Positions 1-7,632 of a stretch of DNA of 15,852 nt are shown here, piece after piece. The notes below the pieces were generated by a model that worked only from the letters and a program-made list of their open reading frames with translations, was not told where the DNA came from and did no database searches. This stretch comes from Thermoplasmata archaeon (GTDB lineage: Archaea > Thermoplasmatota > Thermoplasmata > Thermoplasmatales > Thermoplasmataceae). The stretch is taken from assembly GCA_021806355.1 (NCBI GenBank), contig JAJZXT010000092.1, positions 1-15,852 on the forward strand, in the 5' to 3' direction. Every line of letters starts with the position of its first letter. Position 1 is the stretch's first letter. A program made the translations under genes and the position numbers.

Positions 1-1
1 G

Positions 2-142
2 GAATTTAAGCCTGATAAACCACCTGAAAAGGATGGCGGGAGATGGAATAAGACCTTTGGATATGATGATAAAGGCACCATCGGTGAAGCAGGAACCTCA
101 CAAACTTCGGTTGTGGGAGATGTCAGTGGGAGGCAGAAATGA
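2..142 (+). CDS. tnpB: C-terminal end of a TnpB-like IS200/IS605 protein (5' part outside window)
   Basis: An open frame enters from the left edge and stops with TGA at 140-142, giving 46 residues with no start in the window. The visible peptide ends with a GEAGTS motif (residues 28-33), typical of the extreme C-terminus of archaeal TnpB proteins, just where the reading frame runs into the IS right-end hairpin. TnpB is the RNA-guided DNA nuclease of IS200/IS605 and IS607 elements; the RuvC and zinc-finger motifs would lie upstream, off the window. The frame passes about 17 nt beyond the hairpin-proximal TGTCA that I take as the element end, so the tail may include flanking sequence. A different overlapping frame (33-314) has unremarkable composition and is not accepted as a gene. 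The call rests on one short motif plus the adjacent hairpin. Confidence 0.6.
   Translation, partial: EFKPDKPPEKDGGRWNKTFGYDDKGTIGEAGTSQTSVVGDVSGRQK
84..125 (+). ncRNA. IS200/IS605 right end, probable 3' scaffold of an omega RNA
   Basis: The segment has the layout seen at many IS200/IS605 right ends: a GAAG-type lead, a strong hairpin, then GxTGTCA. The stem pairs 97-103 (CTCACAA) with 111-117 (TTGTGGG), with one G-T wobble. After a bulged A104 it is capped by C105-G110 closing a TTCG loop, which in RNA is the very stable UUCG tetraloop. In TnpB systems the element's right end is transcribed with the 3' end of tnpB as omega RNA, and the sequence just outside the element serves as guide. By that model the guide would begin near 126. 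The right-end call is supported by structure and the TnpB tail; expression and exact boundary are inference. Confidence 0.6.
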
Positions 143-500
143 CATGCATCATAGCAAGGTTAAATCCCTCACCCTGAAATATAAAATATCCGCAATGGAC
201 AACTCGAAATGCAGAGATCAGGAAATACAGATGAAGCACTGTAAAGGTGACTTATCAGTCGAAGTCATAGTAACAACTGATCAATGGGCGGTAAATCCAT
301 CGAACTTAATGTAATGCTGTAATAGCGACAGGGAAAGGTATTATCTCTCATTTTTCATGAATTAGGATGTAACCGAAGGCGATGCAGGGGGACTGGCAGA
401 TACATGTCGGAAGAGTTAAATAAAGGATCTAGGACAATGGATGAGCAATTATCATGGCATCACAATAAATTAAAATAAGGCACACTCAGGCATCCTCAAC
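143..500. other. Non-coding stretch between the IS end and abiEii
   Basis: No gene is supported here. On the plus strand there is an open stretch at about 326-478 (around 50 codons, Arg- and Lys-rich, no good start or TATA box) that I do not recognise. On the minus strand, downstream of the abiEii stop, positions 461-480 read as a T-rich tract in the transcript and could terminate the abiE mRNA. No tRNA, CRISPR repeat or left IS end was seen. Confidence 0.4.
461..480 (-). terminator. Possible T-rich terminator of the abiE operon
   Basis: About 20 nt beyond the abiEii stop the minus strand reads a pyrimidine-rich, mostly T tract (TTATTTTAATTTATTG within the span). Archaeal termination commonly uses oligo-T tracts without a hairpin. 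The tract is interrupted by A residues, so this is a weak call. Confidence 0.3.
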
Positions 501-1301
501 TCAATGAAGAATCTTTATCAGGTTGTCTCTAAGTTCATCGAGCATCACTTCTAGGTCGGGTAGCTCTTCAGTAGTAAGGCGCGTCAGCCCAGCCTCCAGA
601 TAACGCTTTAGATTATCACTTAGATGTTCAGGAAAAAACTGATCTATACCGCCGTAATTGACTCCCTTGGACTGGCATTTCCTTGTAAACAATTCCATTA
701 TATGATCTGATCTGAAATGAACAGTCTTCAACAATTTCCAAACATCATAGTAATCCCTTAGTTTACCCCGCTGTAGTATTGCCCTGATCTTCTCGCTGAG
801 GATGTTTTCAATTGAGTATGAAAGTATTGAAAAATTGGAATAGTCATATTCTTTCGGAACATCTTTTCTTATAACTGGGCCCACGAAGTTTTCGCTGGAA
901 AATTCTATCTTCACGGTGTTCTTGCTAATCGGTCCTTCGTATTGAAGTCTGAATTGAAGGTAATTAGGGTTAGAGTAGACATTTCCGAGAACGCGGGACT
1001 GCACACCGGAAATTTCCTGCAGTATGGATGGTAATTCAGAAATTTGACTTTCTCCAATCGCCTTAACTTCAGTCCCTTCAGTCAAAGTGAAATCCAGGTC
1101 TTCTGAGAATCGCCATCTGCCAGGGAAATATACCTTTGAAAGTGCAGTGCCTCCCTTTAATGAAACTTTCAAGGAGAGTTGACTGGAAGAGATAGCATGG
1201 AGTACCAAACCGAGAACGTAGTCTTTTTCAACCAAATCAAGCGAAATATTCCTCATTCTTGCCTCCCGCCTCAATTCCTGTTTGGAAATCACTGTACCCA
1301 C
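501..1301 (-). CDS. abiEii: AbiEii/AbiGii-type nucleotidyltransferase toxin
   Basis: A 266-residue protein of the AbiEii/AbiGii family (formerly DUF1814), a minimal nucleotidyltransferase acting as toxin of the type IV AbiE abortive-infection system. Diagnostic motifs, in order: EKDY at 25-28; KGGTALSK at 49-56 (nucleotidyltransferase motif I); RFSEDLDF at 64-71 (the SxDxD acidic motif II); EKIRAILQR at 170-178; and RDYYDVWKLL at 182-191, with the late R/K-plus-RDYYD signature of the family. All motifs look intact and the length is usual. The start is GTG at 1301, inside the last codons of abiEi (13-bp overlap), so translation is probably coupled; an ATG at 1256 would cut the N-terminal helix before EKDY and is less likely. 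The toxin's substrate cannot be read from sequence. Confidence 0.9.
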   Translation of the reverse strand: MGTVISKQELRREARMRNISLDLVEKDYVLGLVLHAISSSQLSLKVSLKGGTALSKVYFPGRWRFSEDLDFTLTEGTEVKAIGESQISELPSILQEISGVQSRVLGNVYSNPNYLQFRLQYEGPISKNTVKIEFSSENFVGPVIRKDVPKEYDYSNFSILSYSIENILSEKIRAILQRGKLRDYYDVWKLLKTVHFRSDHIMELFTRKCQSKGVNYGGIDQFFPEHLSDNLKRYLEAGLTRLTTEELPDLEVMLDELRDNLIKILH

Positions 1302-2113
1302 TTCTCAGAATCGATGCTTACGTTGACTACAATTTTCCATTTTTCAATTATCTTACCGGTACGCTTTGCGGTGGGGTCAAGGAGAGAATAGCCACTAGAA
1401 ACATCGACGTATTTCATCAACTGTACCAGTTGTTTTATGTTCAGGTGATCCGATATATATCCAAGTCTCTTTAGGACTGCACGATTCCCAATTTTTTCTG
1501 ACATTGATGCCAATTTTGAAAAGTCAAGTTCGTTTTTTCCAAAAAAAATTGCCCTAGCTACCTCTTCCACACCTTCGCAATATTCTGGATGATCAAGACA
1601 GTCAACAATCGTCTTTTCCTTGGAGGATACCAGAACTTTCTGATTTTCAATTTTCGTTTCCATAATTCCGAAGAACTTTCTGGGAACAACTGTAATAAAT
1701 TTTATTTTGTTATCAAGTACTATGCGGGACCTGTGAGGTTCTTGCGTTGCGACGTATACCATCGACGGAGTTTTGTCAGTCAGTCCGTGGAAATTTAGGG
1801 CGCTGAGATATCCTATATAGTACGGATCTGCTAAGAATGAGGCTATTGTGAAGCTGTGTAATGTGTAATTTTCAGACCCACTATTTCCTGCTTCTAGGGG
1901 GACAATGAGATACATTCCGTTCTTTATCTTTAGTATCCATTTCTTTCGTGATAAGCTATCAATGAGGCTTCTTGGATTGCTATCATACGCCTGCAAATCC
2001 TTGGGAGTGAAGAATATATGGCCCTTATAGCTCAGATCTGAGAGTATGTTTGCCTCTCTGTTTGAAAGTGTTCTACTATATTGACTTTGCATTTTACGGT
2101 CATTCAGACGCAT
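1289..2113 (-). CDS. abiEi: AbiEi-type antitoxin and transcriptional regulator
   Basis: From the ATG at 2113 this is a 274-residue protein. Residues about 16-74 form a winged-helix domain (LSNREANIL start, GMYLIVPLE end). The C-terminal antitoxin region includes YIGYLSALNFHGLT at about 99-112 and a VSSKEKTIVDCLDHP segment near 163, matching the AbiEi 'pe.t..D.l..p' region. AbiEi neutralises AbiEii and represses its own promoter in studied systems. The frame stays open up to a TTG at 2215, but I prefer 2113: a TATA-like box at 2139-2150 lies about 30 bp upstream, inside that longer frame, which fits a nearly leaderless mRNA. ATG at 2092 is a second choice. The 13-bp overlap with the toxin gene supports one operon. 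Confidence 0.85.
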   Translation of the reverse strand: MRLNDRKMQSQYSRTLSNREANILSDLSYKGHIFFTPKDLQAYDSNPRSLIDSLSRKKWILKIKNGMYLIVPLEAGNSGSENYTLHSFTIASFLADPYYIGYLSALNFHGLTDKTPSMVYVATQEPHRSRIVLDNKIKFITVVPRKFFGIMETKIENQKVLVSSKEKTIVDCLDHPEYCEGVEEVARAIFFGKNELDFSKLASMSEKIGNRAVLKRLGYISDHLNIKQLVQLMKYVDVSSGYSLLDPTAKRTGKIIEKWKIVVNVSIDSEKWVQ

Positions 2114-2138
2114 ATTGCTAAGACAGTATAGGTGAATG

Positions 2139-2150
2139 GAATATAATAAG
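2139..2150 (-). promoter_or_regulatory. TATA box for the abiEi-abiEii operon
   Basis: The minus strand reads CTTATTATATTC here. The box centre lies roughly 30 bp upstream of the abiEi ATG at 2113, placing transcription start within a few bases of the start codon. No Shine-Dalgarno sequence is seen, consistent with a leaderless or near-leaderless transcript. Confidence 0.55.
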
Positions 2151-2181
2151 TATGCCGTTTCTTCTTCTTTTGTTTGAGGAA

Positions 2182-2206
2182 TTTCATACTGAAAACACTT
2201 ATGAAA
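2182..2206. promoter_or_regulatory. Inverted repeat, candidate AbiEi operator
   Basis: Perfect 7-bp arms TTTCATA (2182-2188) and TATGAAA (2200-2206) are separated by 11 bp, giving about 18 bp between arm centres. The site lies roughly 35-65 bp upstream of the abiE TATA box. Bacterial AbiEi binds inverted repeats at its own promoter, so this is a candidate operator, but AT-rich 7-bp arms can arise by chance and archaeal repressors often overlap the TATA box more closely. Confidence 0.3.
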
Positions 2207-2246
2207 AGATTTCAATGCATTTTACTTATTTGAACTCCTCTCCAAT

Positions 2247-2351
2247 TTAACCCATAGATACCAGACCTTTGAACAGGTCAGTAATCTTATCGGCTTCCTA
2301 TGGAACATCTGCAAAATATTCTGTACCTCGTGTTTCAACGGTCCTCTCCAT
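2247..2351 (-). pseudogene. Small ORF interrupted by one in-frame TAG
   Basis: On the minus strand an ATG at 2351 opens 17 codons (MERTVETRGTEYFADVP), then TAG, then 16 further sense codons in the same frame (EADKITDLFKGLVSMG) and TAA at 2249-2247. Both halves have protein-like composition, and a TATATATT-type box at 2381-2388 lies about 26-33 bp upstream of the ATG. It could be a decayed short gene upstream of abiE, or chance. I do not recognise the peptide. Pyrrolysine readthrough is not expected in this kind of archaeon. Confidence 0.3.
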
Positions 2352-2806
2352 CTTTGGCAACTAAAATATAGCTATTATTGTATATATTATTTTTAGCGAG
2401 TTCCGATAGCAAGAACTGTCAGGGATATGCGTTCATGTTCTTGAGGATAGTTCCTTGTAAACTCGTATAAGTCCCTCATCTTTCATTAAATTATCTATTC
2501 AGAAAATCATGTTGCGTATAAGGACTCCCGGAACATGTCAATCAGAGGATAAAGCGCAGGCAACTACTGGTGGAACTACCATCCTTATGCTCTTGATTTT
2601 GCGTAAAACAATTACGGGATGATAATATCCGGCTATGATTTCCACCCACCTTAGTTTCCAGTTTTTGGTGGCTAATTACGTGATATCCAACGATTATGAA
2701 ACTTCTTGGCTTAGCTAAATCTCGTGTTCCATTCTTTTAGACTCTTTCCTCTGTTTCTATTTGTTTTGTATGATTTAGTTTTCTGGTTCAAACATACACA
2801 AAGGTA
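2352..2806. other. Long AT-rich intergenic region with gene debris
   Basis: No intact gene was found. The stretch holds a TATA-like run at 2381-2388 and a possible plus-strand coding remnant at 2553-2654, described separately. Stop codons are frequent in all frames I followed. The T-rich segment at about 2734-2790 precedes the promoter of the large surface-protein gene. Confidence 0.5.
2553..2654 (+). pseudogene. Possible remnant of a NosD/thermopsin-like surface protein gene
   Basis: In one plus frame positions 2553-2603 read SAGNYWWNYHPYALDFA, then TAA, then NNYGMIISGYDFHPP, then TAG. 'GNYWWNY' is the sort of motif that closes NosD-like beta-helix regions and resembles GGNYWYNFNG in the thermopsin-sedolisin gene of this window (residues 768-777). 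The flanking frame is broken by stops. This is a weak call resting on one aromatic motif. Confidence 0.22.
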
Positions 2807-2814
2807 TTTTTATA
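2807..2814 (+). promoter_or_regulatory. TATA box of the large repeat protein gene
   Basis: The sequence TTTTTATA is centred at about 2810.5, which puts the expected start site (about 26 bp downstream) at 2836-2837, exactly on the TTG that opens the 1597-codon frame. A purine-rich AAAGG lies just upstream where a BRE would be. No Shine-Dalgarno sequence precedes the TTG. Confidence 0.6.
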
Positions 2815-2835
2815 CATCTACAATATGGAAATAGG

Positions 2836-5800
2836 TTGACCCATTCCAGAAAAATATTGGTTGTCTTCGTTTCATTACTTATGATAGGCTCCGCCATAAC
2901 CATTATAACTGCAAATGGTTTCAATGATAATCATCAAAAGCAATATTCCAAGAATTCATCATTAACTGCAAAAGTAATTTTAAAAAATTCATCCCGCCTA
3001 TTTTCATCTCAGGTAGCGCAAATGGCCAACTATTCTCCAGAAGCAAGCTTCCAATTTATAGAAACCGGTCTCCCTGTGGGAACTCAATGGTCAGTAACAT
3101 TGGATAATACCACACTTAAGACTGATGGCACTTCTATAGATTTCAACATAGTAAGTGGTGTGTATAATTATTCCGTCTCAAATTCCCTGAACTTCTTCTC
3201 TCCAGAATCAGTTGGTACTGTCAACACTTCAAATGAAGTGCAAATAGTTCAATACTATGGTTACCTTCACACATCAGGTTTTGTAAATATTTCATCTGGC
3301 AATGTTTCACAGAATCCAGGTTCCGATTTGAACAGTTATGTTATTCCAAATGGAATTTTTGATAACTATTCACGTTCCATAATAGTCGCTTCTTATGGAA
3401 ATGATAGCATTGTATCATTGAATGCCAGTAATTATCATGTCAACGGTTTCCTGACCGTAGACGGAAGTCCAGGAGGTCTGGCATTAAATCCAAATGGTAC
3501 CATTTATGTCACGACATCAAATCAGCTCCTGGTAATTTCACAGAATTTTCATATCAGAGCTGTTATTAATATATCATACTCAAGCGTGACATCTGTTGCA
3601 TATAATAAATTCTCAGGGTTAATATTCGTTGGAACTTACTCCAACGGCACATATGTCTTTAACTCTACTACACTCAGGCAGGTAGAACATCTGAACGGGC
3701 TTGATATCCTCAGCACACAGGGATTCGCCATAGACAACATAAATCACATGACACTGGCAGCAGATTTTCTCAATGACAGCATATGGTTCATTAAGGGCTA
3801 TATTCCAGTTTCATTCAGTTCATCCGTTGGAATACCGATCTCAATTCTTTTTGGTCCTAATTTCCATAACCTGCTTATTTCCACCTTCCCTACGAAGGGT
3901 TATTCACTTTTCTCTTTGAATATTCATACTGGATCTGTTAATCCAATAGGGGGAGTTCCCTGGGGAATGGCAATGACGTTCGACAACGAGACAGGGAGCC
4001 CCTTCGTTTCTGATATTTCCAGCAATGGAATTGTGCCAATCAATTACCAACATAACTCAGGCCTTGAAATCATGAGGACTTCTTATGAACCTTATTTTGT
4101 TATTTTTGATCCTCTGACAAATACCATCGTTTCTGGCGGTATATATTCCAACAGCCTCTCGCTCATGAACTTCTCAATGGTACCTGTAAACATTACTTTC
4201 AGGGCACAGGGCTTACCTGAGGGTGTGGATTGGGGCATTGAAATTAATGGATACAATGTAAGCACATCCAACTCCTCTATTACTCTACAGGTTTTGCCTG
4301 GAATGTTAAATTATACTGTTATCAGTCCTTCGGGTTACATGACAAATATTACTGGTCATACTGTTGTAACTGCATTTAATTTCAGTGTTATCATTCATTT
4401 TCACAGGTTATTTGCTGTGAATTTTCTTGAAACTGGAATCCCAACCGGTACATCTTGGAGCGTAAAAATTAACGGTGAACTTCATTCAGCCACCACAGAT
4501 GTAATAGAAGTAAACCTGACTGCTGGAAATTATACCTATTTTATCAACAGCAGTATTTCATATCTAGCAGCTCTTTCTCATGGAATAGTTGAGATCTCTG
4601 GGAATGTAAACTTCACCGTTTTATTTTCAAAAGAATTACATATAGTTGAATTCGTTTCGCACAACTTGCCCTCTGGTCATATCTGGTCAGCAAAGATAGA
4701 TGGTAGACTGTTTTTTACAGATAATTCAAGCCTTTACCTTAATGTAACAGAAGGTCAATGGAATTATAGCATAAGTCCTGTCCCAGGCTATATTCCGGCT
4801 CCCGCTAAATCCACCTTCTCTGTATCCAGCAATGCTACAATCGTGAATATATCATGGTCACCAGTTCTGTTCGGCGTAAAGATATCTGAAATTGGGCTGC
4901 CAGCTGGAATAACCTGGGGCGTCACCGTAGGAAGCTATTCAGCAGTTACAAGCAGTTCCGAAATTGATTTTTACGAACCCAACGGAACATACATCTTGCA
5001 CCCATTTACCACAAATGGTGACTATTCAGCTGATATGATTCAATTTACAGTTAAAGACGGTGGCGTTAAACTGAATGTAACTTTCTCTCCCGTTCTATAC
5101 AGGGTTTATTTTATAAGCCAAAATTATTCGGGGATCTGGTACGTAAATCTGTCCGATGGAAAATCCTCCGGGCCAATCAATGGCTCTTCCTACGCCTTTT
5201 CTTTGTTTAATGGGTCCTACCAGTTCACAATATCAGCGGCAGACAAAGTTTACAGGCCATCCACTTCATCTGGCTCATTTTCAGTGAATGGAACTTTATT
5301 GACTGAATCAATTAACTTCCTGAAAGTAAAGTACATGGTCACATTTTATGAATCAGGTTTGCCTCCCGGCACACCATGGTATGTGAATCTTACAAATGGA
5401 ATGAAGTCAGGACAAATCACTGGAACATCACATACATTTTTATTGATCAATGGCTCATACGCTTACTCAATAGCAACCTTTAACAAAATATACAAAGCAT
5501 CTGATTCTTCGGATACTTTCAATATGGATGGTGCATCCATAAATAAAACTGCAAGTTTTATTGAGGTGAATTACACAGTATATTTCAAGGAAGCTGGCCT
5601 GCCCGCAGGGGTTGGCTGGTACATTGGCCTCAGCAACGGTATTAATTCCGGGATTATATCTGGAAACTCTTACAACTTCTCCTTAACCAATGGTTCTTAT
5701 ACTTACATTATCAGGTCGTCAAACAATGAATTTCGCCCAATAATTTCTTCCGGATCATTTCGTGTATCAGGTATTGGTGAAAACATTACAATAGGGTTTA

Positions 5801-7629
5801 TGGAGATAACCTTTGGTCTATCAGTGAAAATTTCTAATTTAGGTAATGGAACAAGCTGGTCGTTATATGTTAATGGCAATCTGGTGAAGGAAAATACAAG
5901 TGCAAATAATTATTCGATATCTCTCCCAAATGGTACATATTCGATTGAAGTTCTGAGCTCCAGCAGGGACTACTATCCTGTATATTTCAATGTAGAAATT
6001 AATGGCAACAATGTATCAAACACAATCGCTTTAAGTCCAGTTCTTTATGAAGTTATGATAGATGAATCAGGGCTTCCCAGTAACACTTTCTGGCAGATAG
6101 TCCTTTCCAATGGGAAAGTCGTCAGTAGCAATTCTTCAGGCATAGATGTTTACTTGATGAATGGAACATACAATATTACGTACTCAACCGGAAATCATAT
6201 CTACAGGGGCTCTGAGCTCACAGTTATGGTAAGTGGCACCAGTGAAATAGTAAATGTAACCTTCACTAAAGTCACCTATGGTGTATCATTCAATATCACT
6301 GGTCAATACATTCCAGGGGAATGGTATCTTATTATTTCAGGAAACGATACTATTGGGCCAAATACTGGGAACATCACCATTTATCTTTCAAATGGTACGT
6401 ACTCGTTTAAAGCAGTCCCAATGAATAGTTCATGGTATTATTTTAGCGGCAATCTTCATGTGGAGGGTTCCGGCATGGCCGTTTCGGTGTCCTTCAAGCC
6501 GGTACTTTATAATGTGAATTTCACCATTGTTTCGCCTTCAGGTATGAAGGTATGGCATTTAGAAATTTCCGGCCAGAACTACACGATACATGGAAGTTCA
6601 TTTAAGGTTGCCATACAGAATGGTACTTATCGGTATGTGATTTCAGGCATCAGAGGGTATGAGACCTATATTTCGAATGTAGTTGTTTCAGGAAGAAACC
6701 AGACATTGAAACTAATCATTCCAGAACTTCGATATTACATATCATTCATAACCAACCTGAATTCAGGAACTCATTGGAATATTTCTATATCCAGTAGATA
6801 TAACTATTCATCGTCAAATAGTTCTCTGATTATAAGCCTCCCGGATGGAACATACAATTACTTTGCCACATCGTCAGGATACGAAAATGTTCGTGGCCAT
6901 TTCACTGTAAATAACCATCCCGTTGATGTAAATGTTCACTTTAAAAGCAGTTTGCATAGGGTAAGATTTTTGGAAAATGGACTCCCAAAGGGCACTCTGT
7001 GGTGGGTTAACATAACAGGAATAGCTAATCTCTCATCATCAAATCATGTGATAGTGTTTTTCCTCCACGACGGTTATTACAATTACACTATTTCGCATTT
7101 TAAAGGATACCTCAGCAAACAGTCAGGAAATCTCACAGTGAACAAAAGAAGCGTTGTGCTTCACATTCACTTTATTCATATTATCAACACTCGTTACTCT
7201 GTATCATTTGTGGAATTTTTGCCAGCGGGAGTAAGTGTAAATATAATGATGAATGACTCCATTTTATCCGGTAACGAAATTAACCTTCCAAATGGGACGT
7301 ACAATCTGTCGTTAGATCTGACTGGGACTCCATTCAGCAGTCCTATACAGATAATGTTAACTGTAATGGGTGAACCAGTCCAGGTTTTCTTGATTGACAC
7401 ACCAATTGCGTTATGGATAGTTGAGATACCAAGTGTTATTCCCCTGCCACCCACGCCATTACCGTGTCCTTTGAATCCACTATCTCCACCCATGCCTGGA
7501 TTCATTACGTGCTGCATCAACTTCCCTCAAATCCCACCCCTTATGAACCCTCCACGTACAGCTCCTCCTCAGTTGGCCCCCAATGATCCCATGACTTTTG
7601 TATGGTTTATCATATTTTCTGTAAATTAG
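2836..7629 (+). CDS. Giant secreted surface protein: beta-propeller plus 15 'GLPxGTxW' repeats
   Basis: A 1597-residue exported protein. Residues about 6-26 form a signal peptide or N-terminal anchor after a basic THSRK start. Repeat 1 (about 71-140) carries FIETGLPVGTQWSV. Residues about 165-448 have a beta-propeller-like pattern with repeated hydrophobic strands (LALNPNGTIYVTT, VAYNKFSGLIFVGTY, VIFDPLTNTIVSGG), like YVTN-type propellers. Repeats 2-15 (451 to about 1517) follow at about 75-residue spacing. The C-terminus (1518-1597) is proline-rich. N-x-S/T sequons are very dense, so heavy N-glycosylation outside the cell is likely. The repeat family is common in archaeal surface proteins; binding or adhesion is inference. 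The TTG start is chosen because no in-frame ATG precedes the signal peptide and the TATA box fits a leaderless start. There is no clear C-terminal membrane anchor. Confidence 0.85.
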   Translation: MTHSRKILVVFVSLLMIGSAITIITANGFNDNHQKQYSKNSSLTAKVILKNSSRLFSSQVAQMANYSPEASFQFIETGLPVGTQWSVTLDNTTLKTDGTSIDFNIVSGVYNYSVSNSLNFFSPESVGTVNTSNEVQIVQYYGYLHTSGFVNISSGNVSQNPGSDLNSYVIPNGIFDNYSRSIIVASYGNDSIVSLNASNYHVNGFLTVDGSPGGLALNPNGTIYVTTSNQLLVISQNFHIRAVINISYSSVTSVAYNKFSGLIFVGTYSNGTYVFNSTTLRQVEHLNGLDILSTQGFAIDNINHMTLAADFLNDSIWFIKGYIPVSFSSSVGIPISILFGPNFHNLLISTFPTKGYSLFSLNIHTGSVNPIGGVPWGMAMTFDNETGSPFVSDISSNGIVPINYQHNSGLEIMRTSYEPYFVIFDPLTNTIVSGGIYSNSLSLMNFSMVPVNITFRAQGLPEGVDWGIEINGYNVSTSNSSITLQVLPGMLNYTVISPSGYMTNITGHTVVTAFNFSVIIHFHRLFAVNFLETGIPTGTSWSVKINGELHSATTDVIEVNLTAGNYTYFINSSISYLAALSHGIVEISGNVNFTVLFSKELHIVEFVSHNLPSGHIWSAKIDGRLFFTDNSSLYLNVTEGQWNYSISPVPGYIPAPAKSTFSVSSNATIVNISWSPVLFGVKISEIGLPAGITWGVTVGSYSAVTSSSEIDFYEPNGTYILHPFTTNGDYSADMIQFTVKDGGVKLNVTFSPVLYRVYFISQNYSGIWYVNLSDGKSSGPINGSSYAFSLFNGSYQFTISAADKVYRPSTSSGSFSVNGTLLTESINFLKVKYMVTFYESGLPPGTPWYVNLTNGMKSGQITGTSHTFLLINGSYAYSIATFNKIYKASDSSDTFNMDGASINKTASFIEVNYTVYFKEAGLPAGVGWYIGLSNGINSGIISGNSYNFSLTNGSYTYIIRSSNNEFRPIISSGSFRVSGIGENITIGFMEITFGLSVKISNLGNGTSWSLYVNGNLVKENTSANNYSISLPNGTYSIEVLSSSRDYYPVYFNVEINGNNVSNTIALSPVLYEVMIDESGLPSNTFWQIVLSNGKVVSSNSSGIDVYLMNGTYNITYSTGNHIYRGSELTVMVSGTSEIVNVTFTKVTYGVSFNITGQYIPGEWYLIISGNDTIGPNTGNITIYLSNGTYSFKAVPMNSSWYYFSGNLHVEGSGMAVSVSFKPVLYNVNFTIVSPSGMKVWHLEISGQNYTIHGSSFKVAIQNGTYRYVISGIRGYETYISNVVVSGRNQTLKLIIPELRYYISFITNLNSGTHWNISISSRYNYSSSNSSLIISLPDGTYNYFATSSGYENVRGHFTVNNHPVDVNVHFKSSLHRVRFLENGLPKGTLWWVNITGIANLSSSNHVIVFFLHDGYYNYTISHFKGYLSKQSGNLTVNKRSVVLHIHFIHIINTRYSVSFVEFLPAGVSVNIMMNDSILSGNEINLPNGTYNLSLDLTGTPFSSPIQIMLTVMGEPVQVFLIDTPIALWIVEIPSVIPLPPTPLPCPLNPLSPPMPGFITCCINFPQIPPLMNPPRTAPPQLAPNDPMTFVWFIIFSVN
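4186..7389 (+). repeat. Array of 14 tandem protein repeats (about 222-240 bp each)
   Basis: Repeat units begin near 4186, 4411, 4639, 4870, 5098, 5332, 5573, 5813, 6046, 6277, 6507, 6733, 6955 and 7195. The consensus opens Y-x-V-x-F-x-E-x-GLP-x-GT-x-W-x-V-x-x-NG, continues through a hydrophobic strand to a closing NGTYxYxI, then a basic or polar stretch and another beta strand. The tryptophan and NG(T/S)Y are kept in nearly all units; the GLP is lost in units near 5098, 5813, 6277, 6507 and 6733. Divergence is at the protein level, so the DNA is not an exact tandem repeat. Confidence 0.8.
5098..5812 (+). repeat. Three most similar repeats, probable recent duplications
   Basis: The units starting near 5098, 5332 and 5573 share features absent from the others: VNL(S/T)(D/N)G or IGLSNG, then K/N-SG-x-I-x-G-x-S, then an FSL/FLL strand ending in NGSY, and a later SSGSF or SSDTF. 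The similarity runs over the whole unit in the same order, suggesting duplication after the rest of the array had diverged. Confidence 0.55.
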
Positions 7630-7632
7630 AAT

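Noticed and set aside
33..314. 93-codon plus-strand ORF at the left edge
   Set aside because: It overlaps the better-supported TnpB tail and the hairpin in another frame, has no promoter and shows no family signature.
2114..2215. Longer N-terminus of abiEi from a TTG at 2215
   Set aside because: It would place the TATA box inside the coding region and adds about 34 residues ahead of the winged helix; the ATG at 2113 fits the promoter better.
2221..2835. tRNA, CRISPR array or riboswitch in the long gaps
   Set aside because: I saw no cloverleaf, no regularly spaced repeats and no conserved riboswitch core in this gap or in 9650-10071.
7194..7520. 108-codon minus-strand ORF inside the repeat-protein gene
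   Set aside because: It is an antisense shadow of the C-rich tail; its Gly-rich look mirrors proline codons on the other strand.
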